The notes: generated by a model not told the origin, from the sequence alone. 64,000 bases of DNA from Mucor racemosus (GCA_027405735.1 JAPEHQ010000001.1:2728001-2792000), one strand, 5' to 3'; positions 36,874 through 47,823 are shown, counted from the first letter of the stretch. Numbers and translations are program-made.

Positions 36874-37420
36874 TGTTTAGGACATAGACTATACTGGGTA
36901 CATGTATTACTAGTAGAAGTGCTCAAAGGATTATGTAGACATTATTCTTAGCATAGAAGGATGAGTATGAGGTGATAATGATGTATGCCAATTTTATTTC
37001 ATTTAGTTATGTTACATTTAGTCTATGATGAAATGGTGTAGCCTGAGATCCTGAAGTGAGCCAATCATGAACTCGTTCCTGGAAATGGAATTCAACTATT
37101 CCATTTGTATCAACATTCACAATCTAAAGTAAATCAAGCATGAAGATCCTATATACTTAACTTGGTCGTATCCTACTAAACTTGCTATGGCCAACCTATT
37201 ATATCATCATGTTGTAATCAACTAGTTCTTCAAGAAGATGAAATCATACTTTCATACACTCTGTATTGTAGACTCTATATCCACGCTTCCAAAACATATA
37301 AATACCCTGAATCCTGATGTCGTTCGAGATGGATTCGTTATCTTTTTACCTACAATATACTCAATAAATATATCTAGTTTTAACTTTATTTTCTAGTTAT
37401 TCATTGTGTATATTTAAACA
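36874..37420 (+). repeat. 3' LTR of gypsy-A
   Basis: 547 bp, differing from the 5' LTR at three sites by eye (CCTGAAG versus CCGGAAG, GTAATCAAC versus GTAATTAAC, GATTCGTT versus GATTGGTT). Confidence 0.93.
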
Positions 37421-37704
37421 TATGGGACATTCTACATGAACTGATACCTGATGTAGAAAAATTTTTAAGTCTATTATTCGATCAAGAATATTCTGTATAT
37501 ACTTATCTTTGGATCTCTTGCGGTTACTGGTTCTGGTCAACCTAGATATCCATCCTATATCCGCGCTCTTAAAACATATAAATACACGACCCATTATACA
37601 TTTGATTAGATCTCATCTTATTTTTTCTAAAGAAATATACGCAATAAATATATTGAATTCTGATTTTAATTCTTAGTCTTTATTTCGTATATCTAAACAC
37701 TCCA

Positions 37705-38403
37705 TCAGTTTGCCATTTTTGTCGCCAAAGTGGACATATTCGTGCTAATTGTCCCGTTCTTGCCAAACGTCAATGTTTCAAATGCAAAGGTTTAGGTCAC
37801 ACAGCTCGCTTCTGTACTAAAAAGGAAGAGGTAACCACTATTGAAGAGGATTTCGATGCGTATGAACAAGCTAAAGACAAACTCACAAAGAGTCAAATGG
37901 CTAATGCTCAACAGGAGGAGCATAAGGATACTGTGGATATCGTCGACGAGACCAGTGAGTCCATCACTGAGCCCTTAGATACGGAGGACGCTATAGATGT
38001 TGATGCTAAGGAGACTGATAATGATGACGTTGAAGCAATGGGTGCGACAAGTTCACTTCCTGAAGAAAAGGTATCAGAGGAGGCAACTTCCATGGTTGTA
38101 GATCCTACACCCTTGGCCCGTACAGAGAACGGCTCTAAGGCTTCCAAGTTTGCTGATTATGTAGACGGTACTGCTATGAAGGTGGATTCCAAAGCTGAGA
38201 TGATGAGCTTATCCTCTATTCGTAAGCAAACTGAGGTCAAGAAGGGACTGGCGGCTAAGAGAAGATCTCTTCTTACCGGGAAACCATCAATTCCATGTCT
38301 AGAGGGTGATGAACAGAATGATACAGTTCTTACGGTAAATCCTACATCAAAGTTGTCGACGGCCAAGTCCAAATCCAAGACATCTGCGACCCCTAGGGTT
38401 TAA
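37705..38403 (+). pseudogene. LINE-B ORF1, 3' part with two CCHC zinc knuckles
   Basis: Continues the frame broken at 30709. It begins with SVCHFCRQSGHIRANC, followed by CFKCKGLGHTARFC: two CCHC knuckles expected to bind the LINE RNA. An acidic, low-complexity region follows. It ends TAA at 38401-38403, overlapping the ORF2 ATG by one base (TAATG), an arrangement suited to termination-reinitiation. Joined to the 5' part, ORF1 would be about 476 residues. Confidence 0.85.
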
Positions 38404-41400
38404 TGATAAAAAACAACCAATGTAAAATTGGGTCCTTGAATGTACGGAGCATATTCAAGAAGTCCAAGCAATCAACAAGAAAGGAATTTGGTTCCTTTCT
38501 ACGCTCCAAATCTCTGGGTCTAGATATTCTCTGCTTGCAGGAAGTATCTAAATTCAATCTTCAAGATCATCTTACTGATGATCAAATTCGTTCATTTTCG
38601 TTCATTTTTCCTCGGTGTTCGTTCTTACTATCTAAACATTGCGCTATAATTTGTCTCAAACCAGGCTTAATGTTAGATGGTTGTGCTATTTCTCTGGATG
38701 AAAGGTGTATAACTGCCACGGTTAAAGACTCAAACCAGAAACTATTATGCAAAATCGTAAATTCATATTTTCCGGCTAATGAGAGTGTTCGCCTTCCTTT
38801 CATCTCTCAATTCTTGGGTCTTCCTTTCTGGCAGGATATTACTAATTCTCCTCTGATGCTCATGGGTGATTTTAACATTCATTTGCATGACAAGACCGTA
38901 ACTAAGCATGCTAAGGTGTCTCCTTTAATGGATTGGCTTCAGGTAAATCTTTTCAATTGTTTTCCTACAGGTGAAGTTACTTTCTCCCCTGCTCGAACAA
39001 CAATTGATTATCTCTTTGGTCATCCTTCACTAGCTACACGGCTAGTTAATGCTGAAATTCAGTTTCTTCCGGTCTCCTGGACAGATCATTGTCTTCTAAC
39101 AGTTGATCTTCTTGCCCCTCGTACTCAATTTGGTCCAGGTAGTTGGCGGTTTAATCCAACATTATTCGAAAATCCTCACTTCCTACCTCTGTTGAATAAG
39201 ACGGTATCTGTGTTCTTTGATTCTGTCTCTAAATGGGCTGATGGTGACAAGCCTACGGATCATGATAGTACCAATCAGGATAACTGGGAGGCGCTCAAGA
39301 GGGTTCTGCAATGCTGTGCAAAGCAGTTTACTCGTGGTGGTAAAGCTCGTTTCAAATCAAAGGTGGTCTCTCTCCAGAAGGAGCGTGCTGAAGCTCTTCG
39401 TCTTTTGAAATCTACTAATGGTTCTGATACTCCTGCTTCTGCTGCTGATGTATCTTCCTCTGCTTTTTCTACTCAACAAAAGAAAGTAAAGAATATAGAG
39501 ACATTGATAGATGCTGAAATCCAGAATGAAACTCGTGAATCAATGCTTCGTTCGGCTACTCGGTGGCATGAGGAGGGCGAGCGCAATAATAAATATTTTT
39601 ATCGAGTAATCAAAGAGAGGCAAACTCAACAAACAATCCAGACCTTGAAGTGTTCTCATACCGGTGCTGTTTTAACTGATACTGCTGATATCATGCAAGA
39701 GGCTAGAGGCTTTTACCAAAGACTCTATACGCCTGATGCTATAGACTTGAAGGCGGTTGACTCACTGCTTGAAAATATTCCACCAGAAGCTAAACTGAAG
39801 GACCCTGATGCTAAACGTTTATTGGAAGCACCCTCTCCTGATACCATTTTAATGTTACTGGATCATACTCCAAAGGCTAAATCTCCTGGCTTGGATGGTA
39901 TTCCTTTTGAAGTATACAAGTACCTTGCTCTGAATTCTCCTGCTTTCTTGACCCTTTTGACCGCCGTACTTTCGGATGCGTTAACTGGTAAATATCCTGA
40001 CTCTTGGAAACAGACAAGAATGGTGTTGCTCTTTAAGAAGGGGGACCCTGAACTTCTCAGTAATTGGCGACCTCTGTCAATGATTAACTGTGATGCTCGC
40101 TTGTTTACCAAGCTCCTAGCTAACAGGTTCAACAAAGTCATGCCGTTGCTCATAACTCCCTATCAAACAGGTTTTATGCCTCATCGGTTGATTTCTGATA
40201 ATGCTTGGGTAAATCACTCTCTCATGGCCAATTTACGTTCCACTGCTCCTCTGGATCCTCATGTTGCTGTTCTCCTAGACCAAGAGAAGGCTTATGATCG
40301 CCTAAATGCTGATTATTTAGCTAGAGTGTTGATTCATTTTGGATTTCCTGCTGCTTTGGTGTCTGTGCTCTCATCGTTATTCTTTGAAACACAGATCACT
40401 CTGTCTGTCAATGGTTGGAGTAGCGAGCCCTTGATACAATCTCGAGGCGTTCGTCAAGGCGACCCGCTGTCTCCCCTGCTATTTACCTTGGGTATTGAAC
40501 CTTTACTGCGTACAATCTTAGCTTCACCGCAGATTGTTGGTATTACCATGAACACGGTAGTGCCTCCAGTCTCGACTGTACAAACTTATGGTTCACAGTT
40601 ATCTGTTGCTAATCCTCTGGCGGCTCCTGCTAGCCCTCCTCGTATTAAGCTTCTTAGCTATGCTGATGACCTGGAGGTTTTTCTGTCGTCACCACAAGAA
40701 TGGTATGTCTTGCAAGAGATTCTGGATACTTATGGTCTGGCATCAAATGCTAAAGTCAACCTATCAAAAACTACCTTGGTCTCACTCTCAGGTTATGCCC
40801 ATCCGGCTTGGCAACCGGTGGTGCAAGGAACTGGGTTAGAATGGCATGATTCTAATAATGATAATTCTGTTCGGTATTTGGGCTATTCCTTATATCACAC
40901 AGAAACTCAGCTCTATAGTTTTCTCAATGGCATCAAGCTTAAGGTGGAACGTCATGTTCTGATGTTAAAGCAGCTTCGTCTATCCATACGTGGTCTTGGT
41001 ATGGTAGCTAACTCTTTACTTCTCTCGAAGGTTTGGCATTTGCTCCGGGTTTTGGCAGCACCCGTTACATGGCTGAAAGACATCAAGAAGATTATCAGAG
41101 ACTATATTGTCACTTTCTGGCCAAAGGCAGCATTTAGTGATTTATGTTTAAAACGTAAGTATGGGGGTATAGGTCTGGTTGATCTTGAAGATCAAAGTCA
41201 AGGTTTACATCTGATTTATCTTCAACGGATGCTACGTCCTCCCCTCATTACTGATTTTCTCTCACCTTGGATTAAGCACAGTTTCCAGTTGTATACGGGT
41301 CACTCCAGCATGCTTTCTCTGTTTCTGTACCCGACTCATTATCGAAGGCAATTACAAGCATTACCTGGTTTATGGCAACTCTCAATTTTGTTGGCTCGAC

Positions 41401-42413
41401 TACCTCCCTTGGCACCGGATGATAGTTGGCCTGTTAGTTGGTATTTGGAACTGCCTTTAGTTCGTCTTATTTCGGCTCCTAAAGGTCCTACCTCATATTG
41501 TGATCCGAGTAAACTAGATCGTCGATATGTCTTATCTGATATTGGTCAGTGGTTACCAACATACAATGTTATTTCGTGTGATGATACTCCTGGTCCTGAA
41601 AGTCTCAAAAAATTAACATACGGATTGTTCCCTCTCATGGGTCAACCTTCCTTTTTTGTTCCAGAGCCTCTTCGTAAAAGAACCGGTTTCTGTGGTCCTG
41701 AGGTCTTGGCTTTGGTGGATAATCCTTCTGTTGTGTTTTCTACTCCAACTTTTATGCATTGGACTGTTTTGGCTGGCCCAAAACAAGCTCCAAAAGTTAT
41801 TGTTAATCTCTCTTTGGGTTCTCTGCGATGTCATTGGCATAGGGATATGTCCTTAATCAATCAAAGGCTCCATCCTCCTCTGGCTGTTCCCGCTAGGTTG
41901 GTATTACGTTCGTTCTTTTGGCGACAGTTCTGGTCCTTGGAACTACCGTCTAATGCTTTTACTCCTTGGTGGCGGTTACTGCAAAATCGAATAGGCTATA
42001 GATCGTTTCTACATCATAGTAATCCGATCCAATACCCTACTCCTTCTTGTGGTCTCTGTGGTGAACATGAAGATCTGTATCACTTTGTGATTGGTTGTGA
42101 ACATAAATCTTTGTTCTGGTCTGCCATTATACACATGTTTTCTTTGCATAATAGTTTCCCCACCGATCTATCCATTTGGTCAGGGTTAGTTACTTTGTGC
42201 TCAATGACATCGATACCTTTAGACTCTTCTGTTTTGGTTTTGCTGGGGACAGCTTTTAGCTCCCTATGGAAATATCACTGGAGATGTATAATAGATGAGG
42301 AACAATGGAGAACATCCACAATTTTAGATAGTTTTAAGATAGACAATGCTTTATTTATTTCTTCTTGGACGGTAGCTGCTGGAGTTAATCCTCCTACAAT
42401 AGCTCCTCCATAA
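38403..42413 (+). CDS. LINE-B ORF2 (endonuclease / reverse transcriptase)
   Basis: 1336 residues, apparently intact. N-terminal AP-type endonuclease: KIGSLNVRSI, LDILCLQEVSKF, LMGDFNIHLHD (~153), TDHCLLTVDLL (~226). Reverse transcriptase: FKKGDPELLSNWRPLSM (~543), LLDQEKAYDR, GVRQGDPLSPLLF, YADDLEVFL (~752). C-terminal zinc knuckle CGLCGEHEDLYHFVIGC (~1215). It is clearly a different family from LINE-A/C. The 3' UTR is short and ends in poly(A) near 42483. Translation probably couples to ORF1, which is now disrupted, so the copy is likely silent in cis. Confidence 0.92.
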   Translation: MIKNNQCKIGSLNVRSIFKKSKQSTRKEFGSFLRSKSLGLDILCLQEVSKFNLQDHLTDDQIRSFSFIFPRCSFLLSKHCAIICLKPGLMLDGCAISLDERCITATVKDSNQKLLCKIVNSYFPANESVRLPFISQFLGLPFWQDITNSPLMLMGDFNIHLHDKTVTKHAKVSPLMDWLQVNLFNCFPTGEVTFSPARTTIDYLFGHPSLATRLVNAEIQFLPVSWTDHCLLTVDLLAPRTQFGPGSWRFNPTLFENPHFLPLLNKTVSVFFDSVSKWADGDKPTDHDSTNQDNWEALKRVLQCCAKQFTRGGKARFKSKVVSLQKERAEALRLLKSTNGSDTPASAADVSSSAFSTQQKKVKNIETLIDAEIQNETRESMLRSATRWHEEGERNNKYFYRVIKERQTQQTIQTLKCSHTGAVLTDTADIMQEARGFYQRLYTPDAIDLKAVDSLLENIPPEAKLKDPDAKRLLEAPSPDTILMLLDHTPKAKSPGLDGIPFEVYKYLALNSPAFLTLLTAVLSDALTGKYPDSWKQTRMVLLFKKGDPELLSNWRPLSMINCDARLFTKLLANRFNKVMPLLITPYQTGFMPHRLISDNAWVNHSLMANLRSTAPLDPHVAVLLDQEKAYDRLNADYLARVLIHFGFPAALVSVLSSLFFETQITLSVNGWSSEPLIQSRGVRQGDPLSPLLFTLGIEPLLRTILASPQIVGITMNTVVPPVSTVQTYGSQLSVANPLAAPASPPRIKLLSYADDLEVFLSSPQEWYVLQEILDTYGLASNAKVNLSKTTLVSLSGYAHPAWQPVVQGTGLEWHDSNNDNSVRYLGYSLYHTETQLYSFLNGIKLKVERHVLMLKQLRLSIRGLGMVANSLLLSKVWHLLRVLAAPVTWLKDIKKIIRDYIVTFWPKAAFSDLCLKRKYGGIGLVDLEDQSQGLHLIYLQRMLRPPLITDFLSPWIKHSFQLYTGHSSMLSLFLYPTHYRRQLQALPGLWQLSILLARLPPLAPDDSWPVSWYLELPLVRLISAPKGPTSYCDPSKLDRRYVLSDIGQWLPTYNVISCDDTPGPESLKKLTYGLFPLMGQPSFFVPEPLRKRTGFCGPEVLALVDNPSVVFSTPTFMHWTVLAGPKQAPKVIVNLSLGSLRCHWHRDMSLINQRLHPPLAVPARLVLRSFFWRQFWSLELPSNAFTPWWRLLQNRIGYRSFLHHSNPIQYPTPSCGLCGEHEDLYHFVIGCEHKSLFWSAIIHMFSLHNSFPTDLSIWSGLVTLCSMTSIPLDSSVLVLLGTAFSSLWKYHWRCIIDEEQWRTSTILDSFKIDNALFISSWTVAAGVNPPTIAPP

Positions 42414-43462
42414 TATTTTATTTTCACATATATTTACTCTTTATTTTAATAAAAGACAAATTTACATACAAAAAAAAAAAAAAATAACTTTTATATAACG
42501 CTCTTTCGCGTATTCATCACTTGTTGAAAAATACGCCAACTTTGAACGACGATATCTCGACAACTAGGATACATTCAATTCGCATCCAAGTATATTTAGA
42601 TTCATCCATCGCAGCTGAACAACATATATCAATTTTAGATCTAAATCTTTATTTTCAACAATTCTAATTTTTGACACATCTCATAGCCAAGAATTCTATT
42701 TACTAAATACACTACACGCTACAAACACTATACTTCGATGGCTCCAATGGAATCAACTTGGGCAGAATTGGCTGCTCGAGGCGCTGGATTAAAATATTAC
42801 CAGCCTATTAAGAGACGTTCTGCGGATACTCCCGCTTCTGCTTACCCCTTAGTGAGCTCTATTATGTACGAAGATGATGACTTGAAGAGTCAGATCGTGG
42901 CAAGTAAGGCCATGGCTATAGTGCAGCAGGCACTTACTTCAGGTTCTGTTTTGTTTTCTTTCCGTAAAGGAATCTTTGGTGATCGTGTTGATGCCTACAA
43001 GGCCATTCAAGCCCAGGTGTCCCCCAAGGTGGAATTTCGACCTTTGAGCGATTATGATGACAAGAACGATGGTTCTTTGTTGCTGGAGGCCAAGTTTGAG
43101 GAGGCAACGGCTGCAAACAAGGCTATGAATGAGGGTGTCAACATAGGTGGCATCGTGTACAAGGCGGTCTTTGCCCATGAGAGTAAGGAGTTCGGTGAAC
43201 TGAAACATGTTCAATTCACTCTGATGCGCATTATCAAGGAACCAACTTTCTTGAGGGACTTGATGGTTTCTTTGTCATATTATGGAAGAGTACTGCAGGT
43301 GAAGCAGTTTACTCGTGGTGGCTTCTTTGAGGGCAAGTTTCCGGTCATGTTGGATACTTCGGAGACTGATCAGGTAGAGGATGAGATGCAGGTGGCTAAA
43401 CCTCTGGATAGGATGCTCTATCTCAGCGAGTTTGATTGCTTTGTGGCAGCGACTTACAAGGG

Positions 43463-43924
43463 TGTGGAACAGACAGAGCTATTCACGGAAAAAAGTATAA
43501 AAAAGCAATAGGAATTCGACTAGATAACATTAGGGTTTTATTATCAAGTTAAATTCTACTTGAGGACTTTTGTAATAAATAAATGTCCTCTTTATATAGT
43601 TTTCATCAGAGAGATTAGGTAAGCATTCCTAGGTCCATACATAGCCAATAACACCCCTTGTCAGACATAAATCTTGATAGTAACCAATCGGTGTATTCAT
43701 AGAATTCATGGGTCCTTGATCATAATGGTGTGATTAAATCCACAGTATGTTGATTGGTCTTTAACTATAAGTTGCTAGGATAGAAGCTTGGTAGAAAATT
43801 TATATTAGTATGAATCAGCATATATCATTTAGTAGTGTAATGTCTATTCATGCCAGCTGTACTTTAATTGAGAATCAGATGAAATGGAGATCAATATAGT
43901 GGATAAATGTGTACATATTCCACA
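43463..43924. mobile_element. Solo LTR of family C, TSD AAGGG
   Basis: 462 bp from TGTGGAAC to ATATTCCACA, with 7-bp inverted termini (TGTGGAA/TTCCACA). It is flanked by AAGGG at 43458-43462 and 43925-43929. It interrupts LINE-C ORF1 exactly, because the protein frame resumes after one copy of the duplication. Confidence 0.9.
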
Positions 43925-44622
43925 AAGGGTGCTCCTCCTGTATGTCATTTCTGCAAGCATAGTGGTCATATTCGCGCCAAATGTCCTGAGTTGGCTAAGC
44001 GTAGATGCTTCAGGTGTGGGCAACAGGGTCATATGCTGCGTTTCTGTCCTGAGGCGGGTAAGCAGGCAGAATATGCAAAGAGGCAGAAGGTGAATACTCC
44101 CCAAGATGGTGCTTCTGAGGAGGTGGAAAAGGCTCGTGAGGCTGTGGCTCAAGTGTTAGACTTGATTACTAACGAAAAACTGGGAGAGAGTAAGATTGCT
44201 GATGAGTCCGTAGAAGATGAGGACACCGGGTTGGGTGTGGAGGAAGATAATTATGAGGGGGAACATTCCGATAATGGATCGGTTGTTGGGGAAGACATGG
44301 ATCTTCACAGTGACGACAATATTGATCAGGTAACAATGGAGGAGGTTAAAGACCTTGTCGAGGAAGACACAGTGGTGCTACCAGGTAAGGGATCAGCATA
44401 TTCTAAGTATGCTTCTGCTGCCGTAGCAATGAATATGAATGTGGATTCACCTCAGGAAATGTTAACCTTAACTACGCTCGTCAAAACACGGAGAGGAAGA
44501 GGGCTACTTTTGATGCCAAGCTCCAACAAGGCTCCAAGGCAACTGCTTATAATGGTAATGTCAAGACCGGTAATACTGCTGCTGACGGTGGTGTCTCGGG
44601 TGCTAAGAGCAAGAAGGCTGGT

Positions 44623-45169
44623 TGTTTAGGACATAGACTATACTGGGTACATGTATTACTAGTAGAAGTGCTCAAAGGATTATGTAGACATTATTCTTAG
44701 CATAGAAGGATGAGTATGAGGTGATAATGATGTATGCCAATTTTATTTCATTTAGTTATGTTACATGTAGTCTATGATGAAATGGTGTAGCCTGAGATCC
44801 TGAAGTGAGCCAATCATGAACTCGTTCCTGGAAATGGAATTCAACTATTCCATTTGTATCAACATTCACGGTCTAAAGTAAATCAAGCATGAAGATCCTA
44901 TATACTTAACTTGGTCGTATCCTACTAAACTTGCTATGGCCAACCTATTATATCATCATGTTGTAATCAACTAGTTCTTCAAGAAGATGAAATCATACTT
45001 TCATACACTCTGTATTGTAGACTCTATATCCACGCTTCCAAAACATATAAATACCCTGAATCCTGATGTCGTTCGAGATGGATTCGTTATCTTTTTACCT
45101 ACAATATACTCAATAAATATATCTAGTTTTAACTTTATTTTCTAGTTATTCATTGTGTATATTTAAATA
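44623..45169 (+). mobile_element. Solo LTR of gypsy-A, TSD CTGGT
   Basis: 547 bp, TGTTTAGG to ATTTAAATA (last CA mutated to TA). Flanked by CTGGT at 44618-44622 and 45170-45174, inside LINE-C ORF1. Confidence 0.92.
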
Positions 45170-45242
45170 CTGGTACTTCTGGTGGTGGTAAAGCTGCTGG
45201 CAATTTGCCTACCAAGACAAAACATAACGCCCCTAGGGCTCA

Positions 45243-47275
45243 ATGAGTACAACCATAGGTGTCAAGATTGGCTGTTTAAACTCGCGCAGTTTGTTTATGC
45301 AGTCTAATCCCTCAACATTCAAAGAGCTCTCATCATATCTTCGTTCCAAGTCACTTCAACTAGACATCCTTTGCTTACAAGAGGTGTCTCAATTCCGCTC
45401 TCAATCTACTCTTACTGAGTCCCAATTACGTTCCTTTTCCTTTGCTTTTTCTCGTTGTTCTCTCGTAGTGTCAAAACACTGCGCTATTATATGTCTTAAC
45501 TCTCGCTTTTCCTTGATTGATACAGAGATTCTATTGGACGAGCGTTGTATTGTGGCATCTGTGGCAGATACACAATCCAACGTCTTATGCAAGGTAGCCA
45601 ACATCTACGCTCCTGCACAGCCTTCGGACCGTCCTTTGTTTCTCTCCCAATTTCTCTCTCTTCCGCTTTGGTCTGAGGTGCTCAACACGCCTTGGATGCT
45701 CATGGGTGATTTCAACCTTCACCTACACTCTTTATCTGTCTCTCGCCAACTTGATGTCGCTCCTTTTGTCCAGTGGTTGCGCACTCATTTTACAAACTGT
45801 CATCCTGAAGGTCTTCCAACATTCCCTCGGAGTAGTACTTGTATTGATTACATCTTTGGTCAGCTGTCTCTTGCTCCTCGGTTGGCTAACAGTCAATTGT
45901 TGTATATGCATAGTCGGTGGACGGATCATTCTCTTTTGACTGTTGATTTGTTGCCTGCTACTGTACAACTAGTATTGGTCCTGGTAGTTGGCGGTTCAAT
46001 CCAACTCTCCTGGCTGATAAAGAGTTTCTTGCGTTGCTAAATGCCACGGTGTCATTGTTCTTCTCTGGCACTGTTTGTGGTGGGTCTAGGGGTATACATA
46101 CTAGTCAAGGTGGTAGTGGTGACTCTGAAAGCACTATTGCTCGATGGAAATCCCTCAAGTTGTTACTCAAGTGCTGTGCACAAAAGTACACTAGAGGCAT
46201 GAAAGCGCGGCTCAAGAACAAAATCTTTACCTTACGACTGGAACGTATTCGGGCTCTCTCATCAACTTCTGTATCGGGTGTTCGGACTGGTGATGCTTCA
46301 ATTGTAGGTCAAACGAAAAGAGTGTCTACTGCTTCAGGTGATTCTGAGCAGGTCAGGCAGCTTGAAGATTTGATTGAAAATCAGATACAGAAAGAGACTA
46401 ATCAGATTATGCTTCGCTCTGCTACTCGTTGGCATGAACAGGGTGAGCATAATTACAAGTATTTCTACCGTGTAATCAAGGAGCGGTAGTCTCAACAGAC
46501 TATCCAATCCTTAAAGTGCTCTACTACTGAAGATATCTTAGTGGATGCAGCAGCTATTAACAGGGAGGCTCAAGGTTTTTACCAAAAGCTATACACCCCT
46601 GATGCTGTCGATGTTGGAGCTACCGATACTCTCCTAGGGAATATTCCTCCTGAAGTCTGTCTTTTATCTTTGGATGCAGATAAACTAATGGAGATGCCAA
46701 GTCGTGATGTTGTCTTTGCCTTGCTCACTCACTCTCCCAAGTCTAAAAGTCCAGGTCTCGATGGTTTACCATTTGAATTGTACCAATATCTTGCTAGTTC
46801 CTGCTCTTCTTTCTTGGGCTTACTTGTGGAGGCGTTGAGTAGTGCTGCCTTTTCGGGGGTGTTCCCTCCTTCCTGGCAGAAAACGAGAATGGTCCATCTT
46901 TTTAAGAAGGGTGATCCTCAATTGCTAGTTAATTGGCGGCCTCTCTCGTTGATTAACTCTGATGCCAAGCTGTTTACCAAGTTGATTGGGAATCGTATGA
47001 ACAAGGTGCTACCTAAACTGATCAACCCTTATCAAACAGGCTTTAATGCCACATCGTCTAATCTCAGATAACGGTTGGCTCAATCAGTTGCTGATGTCTC
47101 ACTTGCGTGTTGGTGCTGCTAACTTACCACAGGTAGCGGTACTCCTGGATCAAGAAAAGGCGTATGACAGGGTTCATCCCGAGTACCTTCGCTGTGTTCT
47201 GTTTTAGTTTGGCTTTCCTGCTGGTTTGGTGTCTTGTTTGTCGTCTTTGTTCTTTGAAACAGAGATTAATGTATT
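45243..47275 (+). pseudogene. LINE-C ORF2, frameshifted and 3'-truncated
   Basis: It has the complete N-terminus missing from LINE-A (KIGCLNSRSLF, LDILCLQEVSQF) and is otherwise very close to LINE-A ORF2. Lesions: a 4-bp insertion near 45962, a CAG-to-TAG stop at 46487, a one-base insertion near 47044, and a further stop near 47206. It ends inside the reverse transcriptase at 47275, where an inverted LTR begins. The rest of ORF2 is not found on the other side. Confidence 0.9.
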
Positions 47276-47823
47276 TGTTTAAATATACACAATGAATAAC
47301 TAGAAAATAAAGTTAAAACTAGATATATTTATTGAGTATATTGTAAGAAAAAAATATAATGAGTCCATCTCGAACGACATCAGGATTCATGGTATTTATA
47401 TGTTTTGGAAGCGTGGATATAGAGTCTACAATACAGAGTGTACGAAAGTATGATTTCATCGTCTTGAAGAACTAGTTGATTACAACATGATGATATAATA
47501 GGTTGGCCATAGCAAGTTTAGTAGGATACGACCAAGTTAAGTATATAGGATCTTCATGCTTGATTTACTTTAGACCGTGAATGTTGATACAAATGGAATA
47601 GTTGAATTCCATTTCCAGGAACGAGTTCATGATTGGCTCACTTCAGGATCTCAGGCTACACCATTTCATCATAGACTACATGTAACATAACTAAATGAAA
47701 TAAAATTGGCATACATCATTATCACCTCATACTCATCATTCTATGCTAAGAATAATGTCTAAATAATCCTTTGAGCACTTCTACTAGTAATACATGTACC
47801 CAGTCTAGTCTATGTCCTAAACA
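47276..47823 (-). mobile_element. Inverted gypsy-A LTR without matching TSD
   Basis: TGTTTAAATATACAC to CCTAAACA, about 548 bp. Left flank GTATT (LINE-C ORF2) and right flank ATAAC (inside repeat R-D) differ. The intact R-D sequence has GTCATAACTG here, so ATAAC is the original duplication on the right and the left side was exchanged by recombination between LTRs. Confidence 0.85.

Larger units (their letters stand above)
30948..37420 (+). mobile_element. Complete Ty3/gypsy chromovirus (gypsy-A), TSD TATGG
   Basis: 6473 bp with 547-bp LTRs at 30948-31494 and 36874-37420. By eye they differ at three positions, suggesting a young insertion. TATGG flanks both sides (30943-30947 and 37421-37425). 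One long gag-pol ORF lies inside. A purine-rich run (GGTGGGGACGAA) abuts the 3' LTR as polypurine tract. No obvious tRNA-type primer site follows the 5' LTR (TTTTTTAAAGTTAATT), so priming is unresolved; self-priming as in Tf1-like chromoviruses is possible. Confidence 0.95.
30710..37699 (+). mobile_element. Solo LTR of family B (TSD CTCCA), split by the gypsy-A element
   Basis: Two halves, 30710-30947 and 37426-37699 (512 bp together), starting TGTTTAGGATAG and ending TATATCTAAACA. Flanks are CTCCA at 30705-30709 and 37700-37704. Near the 3' part it has TATAAATACACG then CAATAAATATATT, the same layout as the gypsy-A LTR, to which it is distantly related. The complete chromovirus is inserted inside it with TSD TATGG. 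Confidence 0.9.
29904..42483 (+). mobile_element. LINE-B, full-length, with nested LTR elements; 14-bp TSD
   Basis: Flanked by ATAACTTTTATATA (29890-29903 and 42484-42497) with a poly(A) tail just before the second copy. Removing the 6995-bp nested block leaves about 5.6 kb: a short 5' UTR, ORF1 (29978-30709 plus 37705-38403) and ORF2 (38403-42413). ORF1 stop and ORF2 start overlap as TAATG. Both reading frames appear otherwise intact. Confidence 0.9.
42738..45246 (+). pseudogene. LINE-C ORF1, broken by two solo LTRs and a frameshift
   Basis: Start MAPMESTWAELAARG; open to the family C LTR inserted at 43463. Zinc knuckles resume after the LTR (VCHFCKHSGHIRAKC and CFRCGQQGHMLRFC, about 43935-44050). 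A one-base frame change occurs near 44455. A gypsy-A solo LTR splits it again at 44623-45169, and the end (45175-45246) overlaps the ORF2 start as ATGA. The acidic linker resembles that of LINE-B ORF1. Confidence 0.85.
29738..47275 (+). mobile_element. LINE-C element, split by nested insertions and 3'-truncated
   Basis: Host element of the nest. Probable 5' UTR pieces are at ~29738-29903 and 42498-42737; the ORF1 remnant is 42738-45246 and the ORF2 remnant 45243-47275. LINE-B is inserted in the 5' UTR, a family C solo LTR and a gypsy-A solo LTR in ORF1, and ORF2 is cut off by an inverted LTR at 47276. The 5' UTR carries CTTTCGCGTATTCAT twice, on either side of LINE-B, so before that insertion they were a direct repeat about 30 bp apart. 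The exact 5' border is not defined. Confidence 0.65.

Noticed and set aside
42498..42737. Separate host gene between LINE-B and the ORF at 42738
   Set aside because: The sequence is a LINE leader matching the fragment near 18.5 kb; the ORF is LINE ORF1.
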